Positions 1-8,689 of a DNA stretch of 29,919 nt are shown one piece after another (within the stretch, counting starts at the first letter, position 1; every line of letters starts with the position of its first letter). A program made the translations under genes and the position numbers. The stretch is from CAZCPB01 sp044223975 (GTDB lineage: Bacteria > Planctomycetota > Phycisphaerae > Phycisphaerales > UBA1924). The stretch lies in contig JBGALI010000031.1 of NCBI GenBank assembly GCA_044223975.1, forward strand, positions 1 to 29,919. Reading direction: 5' to 3'. The notes under the pieces are model-generated. The model was not told the DNA's origin. It saw only the letters and a list, made by a program, of their open reading frames with translations, and did not search any database.

Positions 1-674
1 ATCCCACCCGACCCCAGCGTCTCCCGCCGCTCGACGACGTCGACCGTCACCGCGTGCCCGCCGCCCGCGCCGGCGCCGGCGGCCTCCTGCACCGCCACGA
101 GCGCGTTCCGCACCACGTTCACCAGCGCCTGCTGCGCCAGCCCCGCGTCGATCTCGACCTCGACCGCGCCGCGCTCCAGATCCGCCCGGCGCACCGCCGC
201 CACCCCCCAGCCCGGCACGCCCTCGTGCGAGCACAGCTCGACCGCCCTGGTCACGATCTCGCCCGCATCGCACGGCGCCGTCCGCACGCGAGTCTCGCGG
301 GCAAAGCTCAGCACGTCGCCCACGATGCTGTCCATCACCCGGGCCGCCGATCCGATCTTCCCGACCGTTCCCCGAGCCTCGGGACGGTCGTGCAGGTCCT
401 GCTCCAGCAGGCGCGCGTACAGGCGGATCGAACCCAGCGGGTTGCGGATCTCGTGCGCGATGCCCGCGGCCATCTCGCCCAGGGCCGCCAGGCGCCGCGA
501 CCGCTCGAGCTGTTCGTTGGCCGCGCCCAGCTCGGCCTTGAGGTGCGCCACCTCGTCGCGCAGCTGGCGGTGCGTGGCCTCCAGGCGGCCCGTCACCTCG
601 CTGAACGACGCGACCAGCTCGGCCAGCTCACCGGGCTCGATCATCGCCGGGGTTTTCCGGTCCACGACGCTCAC
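1..674 (-). CDS. sensor histidine kinase, C-terminus beyond window edge
   Basis: A two-component sensor kinase of which about the first 224 residues are visible. A short coiled-coil-like stretch (about residues 15-60, rich in E, L, R) leads into a HisKA dimerisation domain with the H-box GIAHEIRNPLGSIRLYARL; the phospho-accepting His is about residue 74. The first part of the ATPase domain follows, with an N-box-like NVVRNALVAV just before the window ends. No transmembrane segment or PAS domain is seen, so it is probably soluble. The start chosen is GTG at 674, one base after the stop of the FlgN-like gene; an in-frame ATG at 644 is the alternative. Its position directly behind a FlgN-like gene resembles the FlrB/FleS kinases that control flagellar genes, but that role is inferred from context only. 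Confidence 0.88.
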   Translation of the reverse strand, partial: MSVVDRKTPAMIEPGELAELVASFSEVTGRLEATHRQLRDEVAHLKAELGAANEQLERSRRLAALGEMAAGIAHEIRNPLGSIRLYARLLEQDLHDRPEARGTVGKIGSAARVMDSIVGDVLSFARETRVRTAPCDAGEIVTRAVELCSHEGVPGWGVAAVRRADLERGAVEVEIDAGLAQQALVNVVRNALVAVQEAAGAGAGGGHAVTVDVVERRETLGSGG

Positions 675-675
675 C

Positions 676-1140
676 TCAGACCTCCATGTCCTTCATACGC
701 GCCCCGCCCTGCTCGAGCGGCCGGGCGTACGCCGAGTGCGCGCTGCGCCCCCGCCCCGCCGCCGCAAGCTCGTCGGCCAGACCGTCCCTGCGCTTGGCCA
801 GCAGCACGCGCAGCGACTCGTCGGCGTCCGCCAGCTTTCTGGCCGCGCCGGCGACCAGGGCGAGCTTCCGCTCCACCGCCGCGCGGTCCGCGGGCGTCGG
901 CGTGCCCCGCGCCAGCCGCTCGCGCACCGCGCTCAGCTCCGCGTCCCGGTCCTTCAGCGCGTCCACCACGGCCTGCCGCCGGCGCAACGCTTCCAGGGCG
1001 CCCGTGCCGTCCTCGCTCCGCGCCGCCTCGGCGTTCATCTCCTCGGCGCGCACGTACAGGCGCAGCATCTCGTCCAGGAGCGCGAGCGCCTCCGCCGCCG
1101 GTGCCGATACCCCGCTCTGCCCGCCCGCGCCAAGAGTCAT
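676..1140 (-). CDS. FlgN-like coiled-coil protein (possible flagellar export chaperone)
   Basis: A 154-residue, almost entirely helical protein rich in A, R, E and L, with no membrane segment. The pattern of two long helices ending in a short R/S/Y-containing tail (about residues 130-145), the size and the neighbouring histidine kinase fit the FlgN family, cytoplasmic chaperones that hold hook-associated proteins for export. This is a fold-level resemblance, not a motif match. ATG at 1140 is preferred because AGAGGGGAG lies 6-7 bases upstream; a longer frame starting at 1194 would overlap the stop of the TPR gene. The kinase gene begins one base after this stop, so the two are probably translationally coupled. 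Alternatives are FliT-like or an unrelated coiled-coil protein. Confidence 0.6.
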   Translation of the reverse strand: MTLGAGGQSGVSAPAAEALALLDEMLRLYVRAEEMNAEAARSEDGTGALEALRRRQAVVDALKDRDAELSAVRERLARGTPTPADRAAVERKLALVAGAARKLADADESLRVLLAKRRDGLADELAAAGRGRSAHSAYARPLEQGGARMKDMEV

Positions 1141-1183
1141 CCATGACTCCCCTCTTCTTGGGTGCACCGCCGGCACCCGTTGT

Positions 1184-3778
1184 CTACCGCTCACCCTCGG
1201 ACTTTGCCCCGCCGCCCGCGTCCGCGACCCGCCCCAGCTCCGACGTCACCTCCAGCCAACGCTCCCAGTCCTTGCGCGACATGGGAAGGTTGGGATCATT
1301 CCACACCGACTCGGGGAGGCCCGCGAAGAACCGCCGCGCGTGCTCGTTGGCCGCCGCGGCTGCCTTCGTGTCCCCCCGTCGCATGTACGCGTTGACGATC
1401 TGCACCAGGGCCACCAGCGTGGCCGGGTCGCCGGCGTACCGCTCGCGCGCCGCGTCGTACGCCGCGATCGCCGCCGCGTAATCCTCGAGCTCGAACGCGC
1501 AGTCCCCGACGTAGAAGTACGAGTTCCGCAGGCAGAGGTCCTCGAGCGCCGTGCGCGACGCCGCGTCCCGCGCCTCGAGCGCCCGGCGCGAACGCTCGAA
1601 CGTCGCCTGCGCCCGCCGCAGCAGCTCCACCCGCGCACGCTCCATGTCCCGACGCTGGGCGTCGAGCATCGCTTCCTTCAGGCGCGACGAGATCACCCCC
1701 GCGGCAAGCCGGCACGAATCGGCCAGCTTATAGCTCAGGACCTCGGACCGCTTCATCGCCGGGAACCGCGTCAGCGCCTCGTCGTACCGCGCGATCGCCT
1801 GCGAGAACATCTCCGAAACATCGCGCCCCGTCCCCGCGTCCCCGCGCGCCGCTCCTTCGCCGGTGGTCCGCGCGCGGTCGTAGTAGTAGTCCGCCAGGGC
1901 CACCAGGGCCTCGCGGTAGTTCTCCGACTGCGGCCCGCCCAGTTCCCCGGAGACGGCCGTGTTCAGGAGTTCCTCGGCCTTCGGATCGTTCGAGGGGTCG
2001 TTGTCGAGCAGGTAGTTCCGCGCCAGGGGCACGTAGCTGTCGTCGGCGTACCGCCCCGCGCCCTCGGGCCCGCGCTCGGCGATGAGGCCCGTGAACAGCT
2101 CCGCCGCCTTGGGAAACTGCCCCCGCGCCTGGAACGCCCGCGCCAGTCTGAACTGGGCCTCCGGCCGGCGCGGATCCTGCGGGAACCCGTCGACGAACTC
2201 CTGGAACGAGGTGATCGCCCCGTCGCGGTCCCCCGCGCGATCGAACGCGTCCGCCGCCGCCCACAGCGCGTCGGCGTGCTTCCGCCCCGACGAGAGCACC
2301 GTCCGAGTGGCGTACGAGCGGAACGACTCGGCGGCGTCGAGGAACTTCCGCTGCGCCAGGATCGCGGCGCTGGTCTTCGCGCCCGGGTCCCTCCCCGGCC
2401 CCGACCCGCCCGCCTCTTCGGCCAGTTTCAGGTTCACCTGCCCGAGCAGTTCGACCAGTTCGAGCGGCGCGGCATCACGACCGGGGATCTCTTCGGCGAG
2501 CGACCCGTACTTGAGCGCGTTCTCCCAGTCCGAGGCCGCGAAGCGGTCCTGCGCCAGCGCCACGAGCGAACGGGTGATCTGCTCCGGCGGCGCATCGGGA
2601 TTCCGTGCTCCCTCGCGCGTCTCCTTCACCAGCGTCTCGAACCAGCCCAGCGACTCCTTGATATCCCCGCGCGCCGCGTCGACCTCGCCCATCCCCAGGA
2701 GCGCCGCCCCCGCGACCGGCAGCCCCACGAACCGTTCCAGCACCGAGGCGAATCGCTCCCGGGCCGCGTCATAGTTCCGCGCGTAGGCCGCCAAACGCCC
2801 CAGCAGCAGCTGGGCCCGGCCCATCGCCGGGTTCTGCTCGCCCAGCAACTCGGACGCACGCCGGAGCTGCGTCTCCGCCTCCGCCGACGCGCCCGACCGC
2901 AGGTACGCCTCGCCGAGGTACAGGTACAGCTCGCCCAGCCCGGCGCCGCCGGCCGTCGCCAGGCGCGGCAACGTCCGCAGCAGCCTGGCGATCGTCTCCT
3001 CGACCGCGCCCGCGGCCATCATCGTCTCGGCCTGGCGCGCCGTCGCCCAGATCCGCTGCTCGCGCGTCAGGTCCGGCTCGGCCAACATCGATGCGAGCAG
3101 TTCCGCCGCGCGCTCTTCCTCGCTCTTCCCGGCCTTGATGCACGACTCGACCAGCCGGTGCAGGAGCCCGTAGCGCACCTCCGCCGGGGTGTCGCCGAGC
3201 TTTTTCATCCGCTCCGTTGCCTCGTCCAGCTTTCCCAGCGCGATGTACGCGTCTGCGAGGTAGGCCGCGTCCGGCGCACGCAGGGCGGCGTCGGCGCTCT
3301 CTGCCTCGAGGTACTCCCCCACCACGTTCATGTAGTTCTCAGGACGCTTCTCCGACTCTGACTCCTGCCAGAGGTAGATCGAGCGGGCCACCAGCGTATG
3401 GAATTGCCGCCGCAGATCCGCCGGAACCACCCCCTTGTCCAGGTACGGGTGGATGTCCTTGTTGAGCCCCTTCAGGCCCTCCTCGTACTTGTGCTCTTCG
3501 ACCAGCGCCTCGGCCCGCCGGATCGCCGCGCCAAAGTCGGGCTTGGGACGCAGGGCCGCGACCGCGATCACGCCGCCCGCCAGCGCGGCCACCGCCACCA
3601 GCATCGCGGGGATCTGCCAGACATCGCGCCATGTGGGCCGCGCCGCCGGGGCCGACGGTGCCGCGCCGGCCGCCGACGCGGGCGTCTCGCCCGACTTGGG
3701 CGTTTCACCGCCCGGCTTGGCCCGCGCATCCGCCACGAAAGAGCCTCCGCTCGCTCGACCGGACCCGTCCATATCCAT
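1184..3778 (-). CDS. membrane-anchored tetratricopeptide-repeat protein
   Basis: About 864 residues. A Pro/Ala/Gly-rich cytoplasmic N-terminus (1-50) is followed by one transmembrane segment (about 56-76, IPAMLVAVAALAGG) and then a long extracytoplasmic series of TPR-like helix pairs to the end. Clear TPR-type units include YLADAYIALGKLDEATERM, LYLGEAYLRSGASAEAETQL, AQFRLARAFQARGQFPKAAEL and CAFELEDYAAAIAAYDAA. TPR arrays act as protein-protein scaffolds; the partner is unknown. Start: ATG at 3778 gives a sensible membrane protein, but no Shine-Dalgarno sequence is seen. A TTG at 3817 and an ATG at 3772 are in frame. A GATAAG hexamer (3823-3828, leftward) could be the -10 of an internal promoter. 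It lies between the RDD-domain gene and the FlgN-like gene on the same strand. Confidence 0.85.
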   Translation of the reverse strand: MDMDGSGRASGGSFVADARAKPGGETPKSGETPASAAGAAPSAPAARPTWRDVWQIPAMLVAVAALAGGVIAVAALRPKPDFGAAIRRAEALVEEHKYEEGLKGLNKDIHPYLDKGVVPADLRRQFHTLVARSIYLWQESESEKRPENYMNVVGEYLEAESADAALRAPDAAYLADAYIALGKLDEATERMKKLGDTPAEVRYGLLHRLVESCIKAGKSEEERAAELLASMLAEPDLTREQRIWATARQAETMMAAGAVEETIARLLRTLPRLATAGGAGLGELYLYLGEAYLRSGASAEAETQLRRASELLGEQNPAMGRAQLLLGRLAAYARNYDAARERFASVLERFVGLPVAGAALLGMGEVDAARGDIKESLGWFETLVKETREGARNPDAPPEQITRSLVALAQDRFAASDWENALKYGSLAEEIPGRDAAPLELVELLGQVNLKLAEEAGGSGPGRDPGAKTSAAILAQRKFLDAAESFRSYATRTVLSSGRKHADALWAAADAFDRAGDRDGAITSFQEFVDGFPQDPRRPEAQFRLARAFQARGQFPKAAELFTGLIAERGPEGAGRYADDSYVPLARNYLLDNDPSNDPKAEELLNTAVSGELGGPQSENYREALVALADYYYDRARTTGEGAARGDAGTGRDVSEMFSQAIARYDEALTRFPAMKRSEVLSYKLADSCRLAAGVISSRLKEAMLDAQRRDMERARVELLRRAQATFERSRRALEARDAASRTALEDLCLRNSYFYVGDCAFELEDYAAAIAAYDAARERYAGDPATLVALVQIVNAYMRRGDTKAAAAANEHARRFFAGLPESVWNDPNLPMSRKDWERWLEVTSELGRVADAGGGAKSEGER

Positions 3779-3912
3779 GGCGGGCGCGCATCGGAACACC
3801 CCGACGCGCAAGGTCAACGCCTCTTATCGGGCAAAGAGCGCAAGCATCTTCACCAAGGCCCCGAGCGCCGACCGTCCCGCACCCGGCCGAGCCGCCGGGA
3901 GCCGGGTCCAGG

Positions 3913-5643
3913 TCACTCGTCTCCCATGCCGTCCGGCTGCTCGTCGGAGTCCAGCACCACCACGGCCGTCCGCGACATCGAATCGCCCCGGTGCCGCCCC
4001 TGCGCATCCATCAGCCCCAGCATCGCCGCCGGCGCCAGGACCCACTTGATCAGGTTCCGCACCAGAGCCTGCCAGAGCTGGGGACGGGAAATCGCCCCGG
4101 TCACGCGCACGTCGACCACCTCGCACCCCGTCAGGAGCTTGCCGATCGACCGTCCGATGAACACCTCCCCCAGCACGCCCAGCACAAGCCCCGACGCGAC
4201 CATCACCCCCGCGAAGATCAGCGACCGCTCGGACATCACAAACTCGGGGTCTCCCAGCTCCGCGATCGCGATCCCCAGCAGCCGCGCCGCCACGACGCCC
4301 GCCGTCACAAGGTCAATCAAGCCCGCGATCATCCGCCGGCCCGAGGGCGCCAGCGAAGTGCCCGGCGGGATCGTGTACGCGTCCTCGTTGGGGTCCGACC
4401 GCAGCACCACCAGCAGCACCGCCCCCATCAGCACCACCAGCCCCACCGCCAGCCACTGCACCTCGCGCGGCGAGAGCGGGGTATCGCCCGTCATCGGCCC
4501 GGCGAACTCCGTGCGCCCGTCCACGAGAGACAGCTCGCGGACTTCCACGCGCGACTCGACTTTCCCCGCCTCGCCCGGACGCGTTCCCCCGGCCACTTCC
4601 GCGACAAACCACGCGGCCACGACCCGCGAGGGCGTGTCCAGCCCTACCACCCCCACCATCGGGCCGACCTTCTCGATCGTCCCCACCCGCACGCTCGTCG
4701 CGGGCGTCATCGCGATGACATCCAGCCCGCCGCCGCCGGTGAGGAGGGCGGCGTACACCCGTCCGCCCGACATGAACACCCGAGAGTCGGCCGACGGCAT
4801 CGCGGGAAGACTGCGATCGGCGGCATACTCCCGCCGCTCCCACAGCAATGTCAACGGCGCGTTCTCCGCGCTGTCCCCGCCCGAACCCCCGAAGAGTTCG
4901 CCGTCGGGTGAACGGTCCGCGATCGATTCCCGAGGCGGCTCCGTCGCCTTCGAGGCAACCCATAGCTCAGCGCTTCCTTCACCGAGGCGCCGCAGAACTC
5001 CCAGCCCATCGCCCGTGCTGATCAGCCACACCGTGTCCCCGGCGTCCGGCGACTGAAGGACCTCGGGAAGCTCCGCTTCCCGCCACGCTCTCCGATCGAG
5101 CACGAAGAACCGGCGGTACGGCGCGCCGCTTGGGGTTGCATCCACGATCATCGCGCCAACACCCATGGCACTGGCGGCAAAGCCCACCAGATCCCCCGCG
5201 CCGGTCAACGACGGCTCGACCGCGAGCCGGCCGTCGGGCTCGTACCTCCAACGGTCGCGCACCGGTGTCGGCCGTGCCGAGAGCGAGCCCACCGCTCGCG
5301 AGCCGCCGGCGCCCGCGTTGAACACCAGGTACACGCGTTCGTCCCACGCCGCCACGGCGCGGGGCTCGACGTCGAGGCCGATGGCCTTGTGCACCACCCC
5401 GTCGCCCGTGCCGCGAAGCTGTCCGTCCGCGCCCGACCGCCGCCGCGGCGGCACGTGGGCCAGCACCACCTGACCCTGCGGATCGACCGTGACAAACCAG
5501 CCGTGCGTCGACTGCGGCGGTGCCGCCGCGCGCGACGCGGGCGCCGCGCCGGCGCTGGGCAACAGCTGTGGCGGCGCGGCGCCCAGCGCCGCGCTCGCCA
5601 GCACGCACACCGCCATCCACACCGCGAGGTGGCGCACCTTCAT
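3913..5643 (-). CDS. RDD-domain membrane protein with exported N-terminal region
   Basis: A 576-residue protein. Residues 1-22 form a signal peptide (MKVRHLAVWMAVCVLASAAL). A long extracytoplasmic part of about 370 residues, with scattered beta-propeller-like strands, precedes a transmembrane helix near residue 400 (VQWLAVGLVVLMGAVLLVV). The last 145 residues form an RDD domain: the Arg and first Asp are in SGRRMIAGLIDLV, followed by two to three hydrophobic helices and GRSIGKLLTGCEVVD. RDD domains are widespread and thought to be involved in transport, but the exact function is unknown. ATG at 5643 is chosen because ATGA overlaps the stop of the upstream lipoprotein gene, a classic coupling arrangement. 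The open frame extends to 6195, but that extension is antisense-like and lies in the lipoprotein gene. Confidence 0.85.
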   Translation of the reverse strand: MKVRHLAVWMAVCVLASAALGAAPPQLLPSAGAAPASRAAAPPQSTHGWFVTVDPQGQVVLAHVPPRRRSGADGQLRGTGDGVVHKAIGLDVEPRAVAAWDERVYLVFNAGAGGSRAVGSLSARPTPVRDRWRYEPDGRLAVEPSLTGAGDLVGFAASAMGVGAMIVDATPSGAPYRRFFVLDRRAWREAELPEVLQSPDAGDTVWLISTGDGLGVLRRLGEGSAELWVASKATEPPRESIADRSPDGELFGGSGGDSAENAPLTLLWERREYAADRSLPAMPSADSRVFMSGGRVYAALLTGGGGLDVIAMTPATSVRVGTIEKVGPMVGVVGLDTPSRVVAAWFVAEVAGGTRPGEAGKVESRVEVRELSLVDGRTEFAGPMTGDTPLSPREVQWLAVGLVVLMGAVLLVVLRSDPNEDAYTIPPGTSLAPSGRRMIAGLIDLVTAGVVAARLLGIAIAELGDPEFVMSERSLIFAGVMVASGLVLGVLGEVFIGRSIGKLLTGCEVVDVRVTGAISRPQLWQALVRNLIKWVLAPAAMLGLMDAQGRHRGDSMSRTAVVVLDSDEQPDGMGDE

Positions 5644-6560
5644 CGTCCGGCGCCCGAACCACCGGCGACCGGGGCGTCGAGGTACCGCACCCGCTCCACG
5701 CCGTACTCCTTCAACCGGCTGTCCAGCACGAACGAACTCTCCTTGATCCGCGCCACACCGCGATTCTCCGCGTCGAACAGCGTCAGACGGATCTCGCTCC
5801 GTCGCGACGGCACCGAGATCATCAGCGTGGTCGCCACGCGCGGCACCACCGCCCGCTCCTTGGGCGTCTCTACCTTCTTGTAATCGGAGAGCTCCGCGCG
5901 GGCCACAAGCGTGCCCCCCGCGTCGAGAAGCTGAATCTCCACCGGCTCCAACCGCTCGGGCTCCAGGAACAACACCCTCGTGCCCCCCCACCGCCCGGGC
6001 ACCGTCACCTGCAGCCGCTTGCCGTCGGCCGTCCACTGGGGCGCCTTCACCCCCGGGACGCGCACCAGTTCCGTCACCCCGAGCACCTCGATCAGGTCCA
6101 TCGGGTGCACCGGAACGCCGCTGCGCGCCAGAGTGTCGGGCGTCGCGCGAGCCTGCTCGCCCACCGTCGCCGCCTTCTTCTGGACATCGATCCACCAGTA
6201 CTGCGCGTCGTTGGAGCCCAGCTGGAACCCCGTCTCTCCCACCTTCCCCACCGAGAAGTACAGCTTGCGCGGCCGGACGATCTGCAGGTACCCCTCACCC
6301 GCCTCGTCGACCTTTTTGTCTTCGGCGTCAAAGCCCCAATAGTGCACGGTGGTCCGCGCCCACAGCGTGTCCAGGCCCGCGACACGCGCGTTGTACTTGG
6401 CCGCGACCTCGTCGAAGGAGGGCGCCGGCCCGCGCGCCACCGACCCTTCGCCCGCCCCCGGCCCGCTCGCGCAGCCCGGCGCCAGGCACGCGCCGATCAC
6501 ACCCAGGGCACTCAGTGCGACCGCGCACACGAGCCGCGTGCCGTCGATCGTGACGCGCAT
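5640..6560 (-). CDS. exported lipoprotein, LolA/LolB-like
   Basis: 306 residues. A hydrophobic signal segment (residues 10-24) ends in VIGAC, a fair lipobox with Cys25; a second candidate is APGC (Cys30). The mature part starts with a helix carrying YNARVAGLDTLWARTTV and then a series of beta strands (GYLQIVRPRKLYFSVGKVG, QYWWID, TRVLFLEPERLEPVEIQLLD). This layout resembles the half-barrel fold of LolA/LolB and related outer-membrane lipoprotein-sorting proteins. The resemblance is structural guesswork, so a lipid or lipoprotein carrier role is only a suggestion. ATG at 6560 is chosen because it overlaps the upstream stop as TGATG; a GTG one codon earlier is also possible. It shares 4 bases with the RDD gene downstream. 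Confidence 0.75.
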   Translation of the reverse strand: MRVTIDGTRLVCAVALSALGVIGACLAPGCASGPGAGEGSVARGPAPSFDEVAAKYNARVAGLDTLWARTTVHYWGFDAEDKKVDEAGEGYLQIVRPRKLYFSVGKVGETGFQLGSNDAQYWWIDVQKKAATVGEQARATPDTLARSGVPVHPMDLIEVLGVTELVRVPGVKAPQWTADGKRLQVTVPGRWGGTRVLFLEPERLEPVEIQLLDAGGTLVARAELSDYKKVETPKERAVVPRVATTLMISVPSRRSEIRLTLFDAENRGVARIKESSFVLDSRLKEYGVERVRYLDAPVAGGSGAGR

Positions 6561-7141
6561 CACGCCGGCCCCCGGACCGAACTCTGCGCGGGAGCCTGCG
6601 CCGGCGTGCTCGATCCGTCGAGGGTCATGATCTCGCCGAGCTGCTCCATCGCGCCGGCCAGCACGTCCTCGGTCAGCCCAGGGTCCTTCACCTCGATCAG
6701 CGAAGCCTCGGGCCCCCCCGGCACCGCCGGCCGGGGCCGCACCTTCATCACCCCGTCGCGCGTGCCCTCGTACTTCAGCAGCCGTTTGCGCACCAGCACC
6801 AGGGCCAGCATGTACCGGAACGCCAGGCGCCGCGCCTCGGTCGCCTCCGCCAGGCGCTCGAAGAGCTCCATCAGCTCGTCATCGCCGAGGAACTCTGACT
6901 TTTTGGCCCCCGGCGCCGCCATCACCGCCCGCCAGTGCGCGAACAGGCGCAGGGGTGCCGCCGGCCTCGCGCCGCTCTCCCACGCCTCGACCGAAAAGTC
7001 CAGGCGCTCGAGCTCTTCCACGCCCTCGCGCTCGACCATCGCCGCGACGAATCGCTCGCCCACCGCAAACTCGCGCCCGCTCGCGGCGCAGCGCCCCGAC
7101 GAACGCGAGATCGGATAGCCCGGTCCACTGAGTAAGCTCAT
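6560..7141 (-). CDS. conserved planctomycete protein of unknown function
   Basis: 193 residues, soluble. The arrangement looks like a protein I know from planctomycete genomes: an N-terminal treble-clef-like segment, here GRCAASGREFAVGERFVAAM, then a Trp (VEAWESG), a central LFAHWRAVM, a helical ELMELFERL and the strongly conserved RYMLALVLVRKRLLKYEG. The tail contains DPGLTEDVLAGAMEQLGEIM. Relatives usually carry Cys pairs in the N-terminal part; only one Cys is left here, so metal binding is probably lost. ATG at 7141 is preferred: TACAGT at 7149-7154 (leftward) sits 7 bases upstream, like other starts in this window; GTG at 7150 is the alternative. The stop overlaps the lipoprotein start. 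Function unknown. Confidence 0.78.
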   Translation of the reverse strand: MSLLSGPGYPISRSSGRCAASGREFAVGERFVAAMVEREGVEELERLDFSVEAWESGARPAAPLRLFAHWRAVMAAPGAKKSEFLGDDELMELFERLAEATEARRLAFRYMLALVLVRKRLLKYEGTRDGVMKVRPRPAVPGGPEASLIEVKDPGLTEDVLAGAMEQLGEIMTLDGSSTPAQAPAQSSVRGPA

Positions 7142-7222
7142 CGCGCACACTGTATGGAGCGCGGCTGACGATCGGAAGTTCGCCGCGATCGAACCTGATC
7201 GCTCCGGCGCCCGCGCCCGCCG

Positions 7223-7531
7223 TCAGCAGGCAACCTCAAAGAACCGCTGGTTCGACCCGCCCTGCCCGACGACAAACCGCACCGACTTCCCGCACGACGG
7301 GCACCGCGCGATGTACCCCGACCCGTCCGCGTTGCGGAACACCCGGCGATACTGGCCGGAGCATCGGAAGTAGACACCCAGCCACGGACGCTCGCCGACC
7401 AGGCCGGGCGCCGCGTCTTCCCGCACATCCAGCCGAGAACCCGCCGCTCTCTCGTTCGTCCGACCCTGCATCGCATGTGCATCGGCACGAGCACCCACCC
7501 CGACTTGAGCCCGCCCGAACAGGAGACTCAC
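7223..7531 (-). CDS. small zinc-ribbon-like protein, planctomycete type
   Basis: Up to 102 residues. The C-terminal half is the informative part: RPWLGVYFRCSGQYRRVFRN, then IARCPSCGKSVRF and a terminal RFFEV. I recognise this RPWLGVYF...C...RCPxCG...RFFEV pattern as a small protein family common in planctomycetes. The CPSC pair together with the upstream Cys would bind Zn, although a full four-Cys set is not obvious. The N-terminal 45 residues look poorly conserved. GTG at 7531 is the longest start; an ATG at 7471 gives an 82-residue protein and cannot be excluded, since neither has a good ribosome-binding site. It is the first gene of the leftward run and divergent from lpxI. No function is known to me. 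Confidence 0.72.
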   Translation of the reverse strand: MSLLFGRAQVGVGARADAHAMQGRTNERAAGSRLDVREDAAPGLVGERPWLGVYFRCSGQYRRVFRNADGSGYIARCPSCGKSVRFVVGQGGSNQRFFEVAC

Positions 7532-7576
7532 AAACTGTCCGATTTGGAGTTATCCCACTCGGACCCCTCCCGCCGA

Positions 7577-7582
7577 TATACT
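7577..7582 (+). promoter_or_regulatory. -10 element of the probable lpxI promoter
   Basis: TATACT lies 32 bases before the lpxI ATG inside the 83-base gap that separates lpxI from the leftward zinc-ribbon gene. The -35 is weak (TTATCC, with too long a spacer), so the call rests on the -10 hexamer and its position. Confidence 0.5.
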
Positions 7583-7614
7583 TGCTCCCGCCGTTTCCGG
7601 CGCTCTCCACGCAG

Positions 7615-8499
7615 ATGACCGGACTACTCACAATCCTCCCCGACCCTCCCCCGCCCCCCACTCCCGTGGGACTCATCGCGGGCGGTGGCAACTTGCCCAT
7701 CATGGTCGCCCGCGGCTTGCGCACCGCCGGGCATCCCGTTCACGCCCTCGGGCTCCAGGCCCAGTACGAGCCCGAGCTCCCTTCGCTTTGCTCGACCTTC
7801 CGGGAGGTCGGGGTCCTGCGCGTCGGCACCTGGGGCAAGCACTTGTCCCGCCGCGGTGTACGCCACGCCATCATGGTCGGTCGCGTCGACAAGGCCAAGA
7901 TGATGCACGACCCGCTCCGCATCGTCCGGAACATCCCGGATGCGCGGACGCTCGTCGCCTGGTACAAGCACCTGCGCTTCGATCGACGGTCTCACGCCGT
8001 GCTTAACGCCGTCGCCGAAGAGCTCGACCGCTGCGGCGTTGCCCTCCTCGATTCGACCGCCCCGATCCCCGACCAGCTCGCCACCGCCGGGGTGATGACC
8101 AAGCGGCATCCGACGAACGAGCAGCGCGCCGACATCGACTTCACCTGGCCATTGCTTTCCCAGACGCTCAGCCTCGACATCGGCCAGGCCATCGCCACCC
8201 GCGAGCGCGATGTGATCGCCGTCGAAGCCGTCGAGGGCACCGACCGCATGATCGAACGCGTCGGCCAGATCTGCCGCGCCAAGGGCTGGACCCTGTGCAA
8301 GGGCGCCCGCGCGGGCCACGACCGCCGCAGCGACGTCCCCACCGTGGGCATCACGACCATCGAGAACATGTCGAAGAACGGCGCCGGCTGCCTCGCCCTT
8401 GCCGCGGGCGACGTCATCATGCTCGAAAAGCAGAAGATGCTCGACCGCGCCGACGAGCTGAACATCGCGGTGATCGGCGTCCCCCAGGCCCACGCGTAA
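7615..8499 (+). CDS. lpxI: UDP-2,3-diacylglucosamine diphosphatase LpxI
   Basis: 294 residues. LpxI (DUF1009 family) hydrolyses UDP-2,3-diacylglucosamine to lipid X in the Raetz lipid A pathway and replaces LpxH in many phyla. Family hallmarks are the N-terminal nucleotide-binding segment GLIAGGGNLPIMVARGLR, the middle VGRVDKAKM, and VEAVEGTDRMIERVG, whose Asp matches the catalytic region of characterised LpxI. KGARAGHDRRSDVPTVG and the terminal AALNI-like strand (ELNIAVIGVPQ) also fit. The frame is open back to 7477, but ATG at 7615 is chosen because it gives the family's usual length and lies just after the TATACT promoter element. No strong Shine-Dalgarno sequence is seen. Its presence supports a Gram-negative-type outer membrane with lipid A. 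Confidence 0.93.
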   Translation: MTGLLTILPDPPPPPTPVGLIAGGGNLPIMVARGLRTAGHPVHALGLQAQYEPELPSLCSTFREVGVLRVGTWGKHLSRRGVRHAIMVGRVDKAKMMHDPLRIVRNIPDARTLVAWYKHLRFDRRSHAVLNAVAEELDRCGVALLDSTAPIPDQLATAGVMTKRHPTNEQRADIDFTWPLLSQTLSLDIGQAIATRERDVIAVEAVEGTDRMIERVGQICRAKGWTLCKGARAGHDRRSDVPTVGITTIENMSKNGAGCLALAAGDVIMLEKQKMLDRADELNIAVIGVPQAHA

Positions 8500-8536
8500 T
8501 GCACTCGCCGTCGAACACCGCACCGCCGCTCTTCTC

Positions 8537-8620
8537 CGGAGCCGCGAAGCGGCGTCCGTCGAAAGCCAGGGGCGGAAGCCCCTGGGAGCCGTCGAAACAA
8601 GAGTTGAGCCCCGAAGGGGC
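8537..8620. repeat. cluster of three GC hairpins with GAA/GGAA loops
   Basis: Three consecutive perfect hairpins fill the gap between lpxI and the methyltransferase gene. They are GCCGC-GAA-GCGGC (8541-8553, extended by CGGA/TCCG from 8537), CCAGGGGC-GGAA-GCCCCTGG (8566-8585) and GCCCC-GAA-GGGGC (8608-8620). The 9-mer CCGTCGAAA occurs at 8556-8564 and again at 8589-8597. There is no T-run, so these are not simple terminators. The form resembles dispersed REP-like palindromes. Confidence 0.65.
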
Positions 8621-8689
8621 GTCACTCGCGATTGCCAAGTCACCGCGCGTTCTAGCCTATTGCCGCGCACCCAATCTTGGCACGCCTCA

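Noticed and set aside
54..5056. Very long rightward open frames (54-1481, 686-3361, 3398-5056)
   Set aside because: They are Arg/Pro/Ala-rich shadows of the leftward kinase, TPR and RDD genes, with no domain motifs. High GC makes stop codons rare on the opposite strand.
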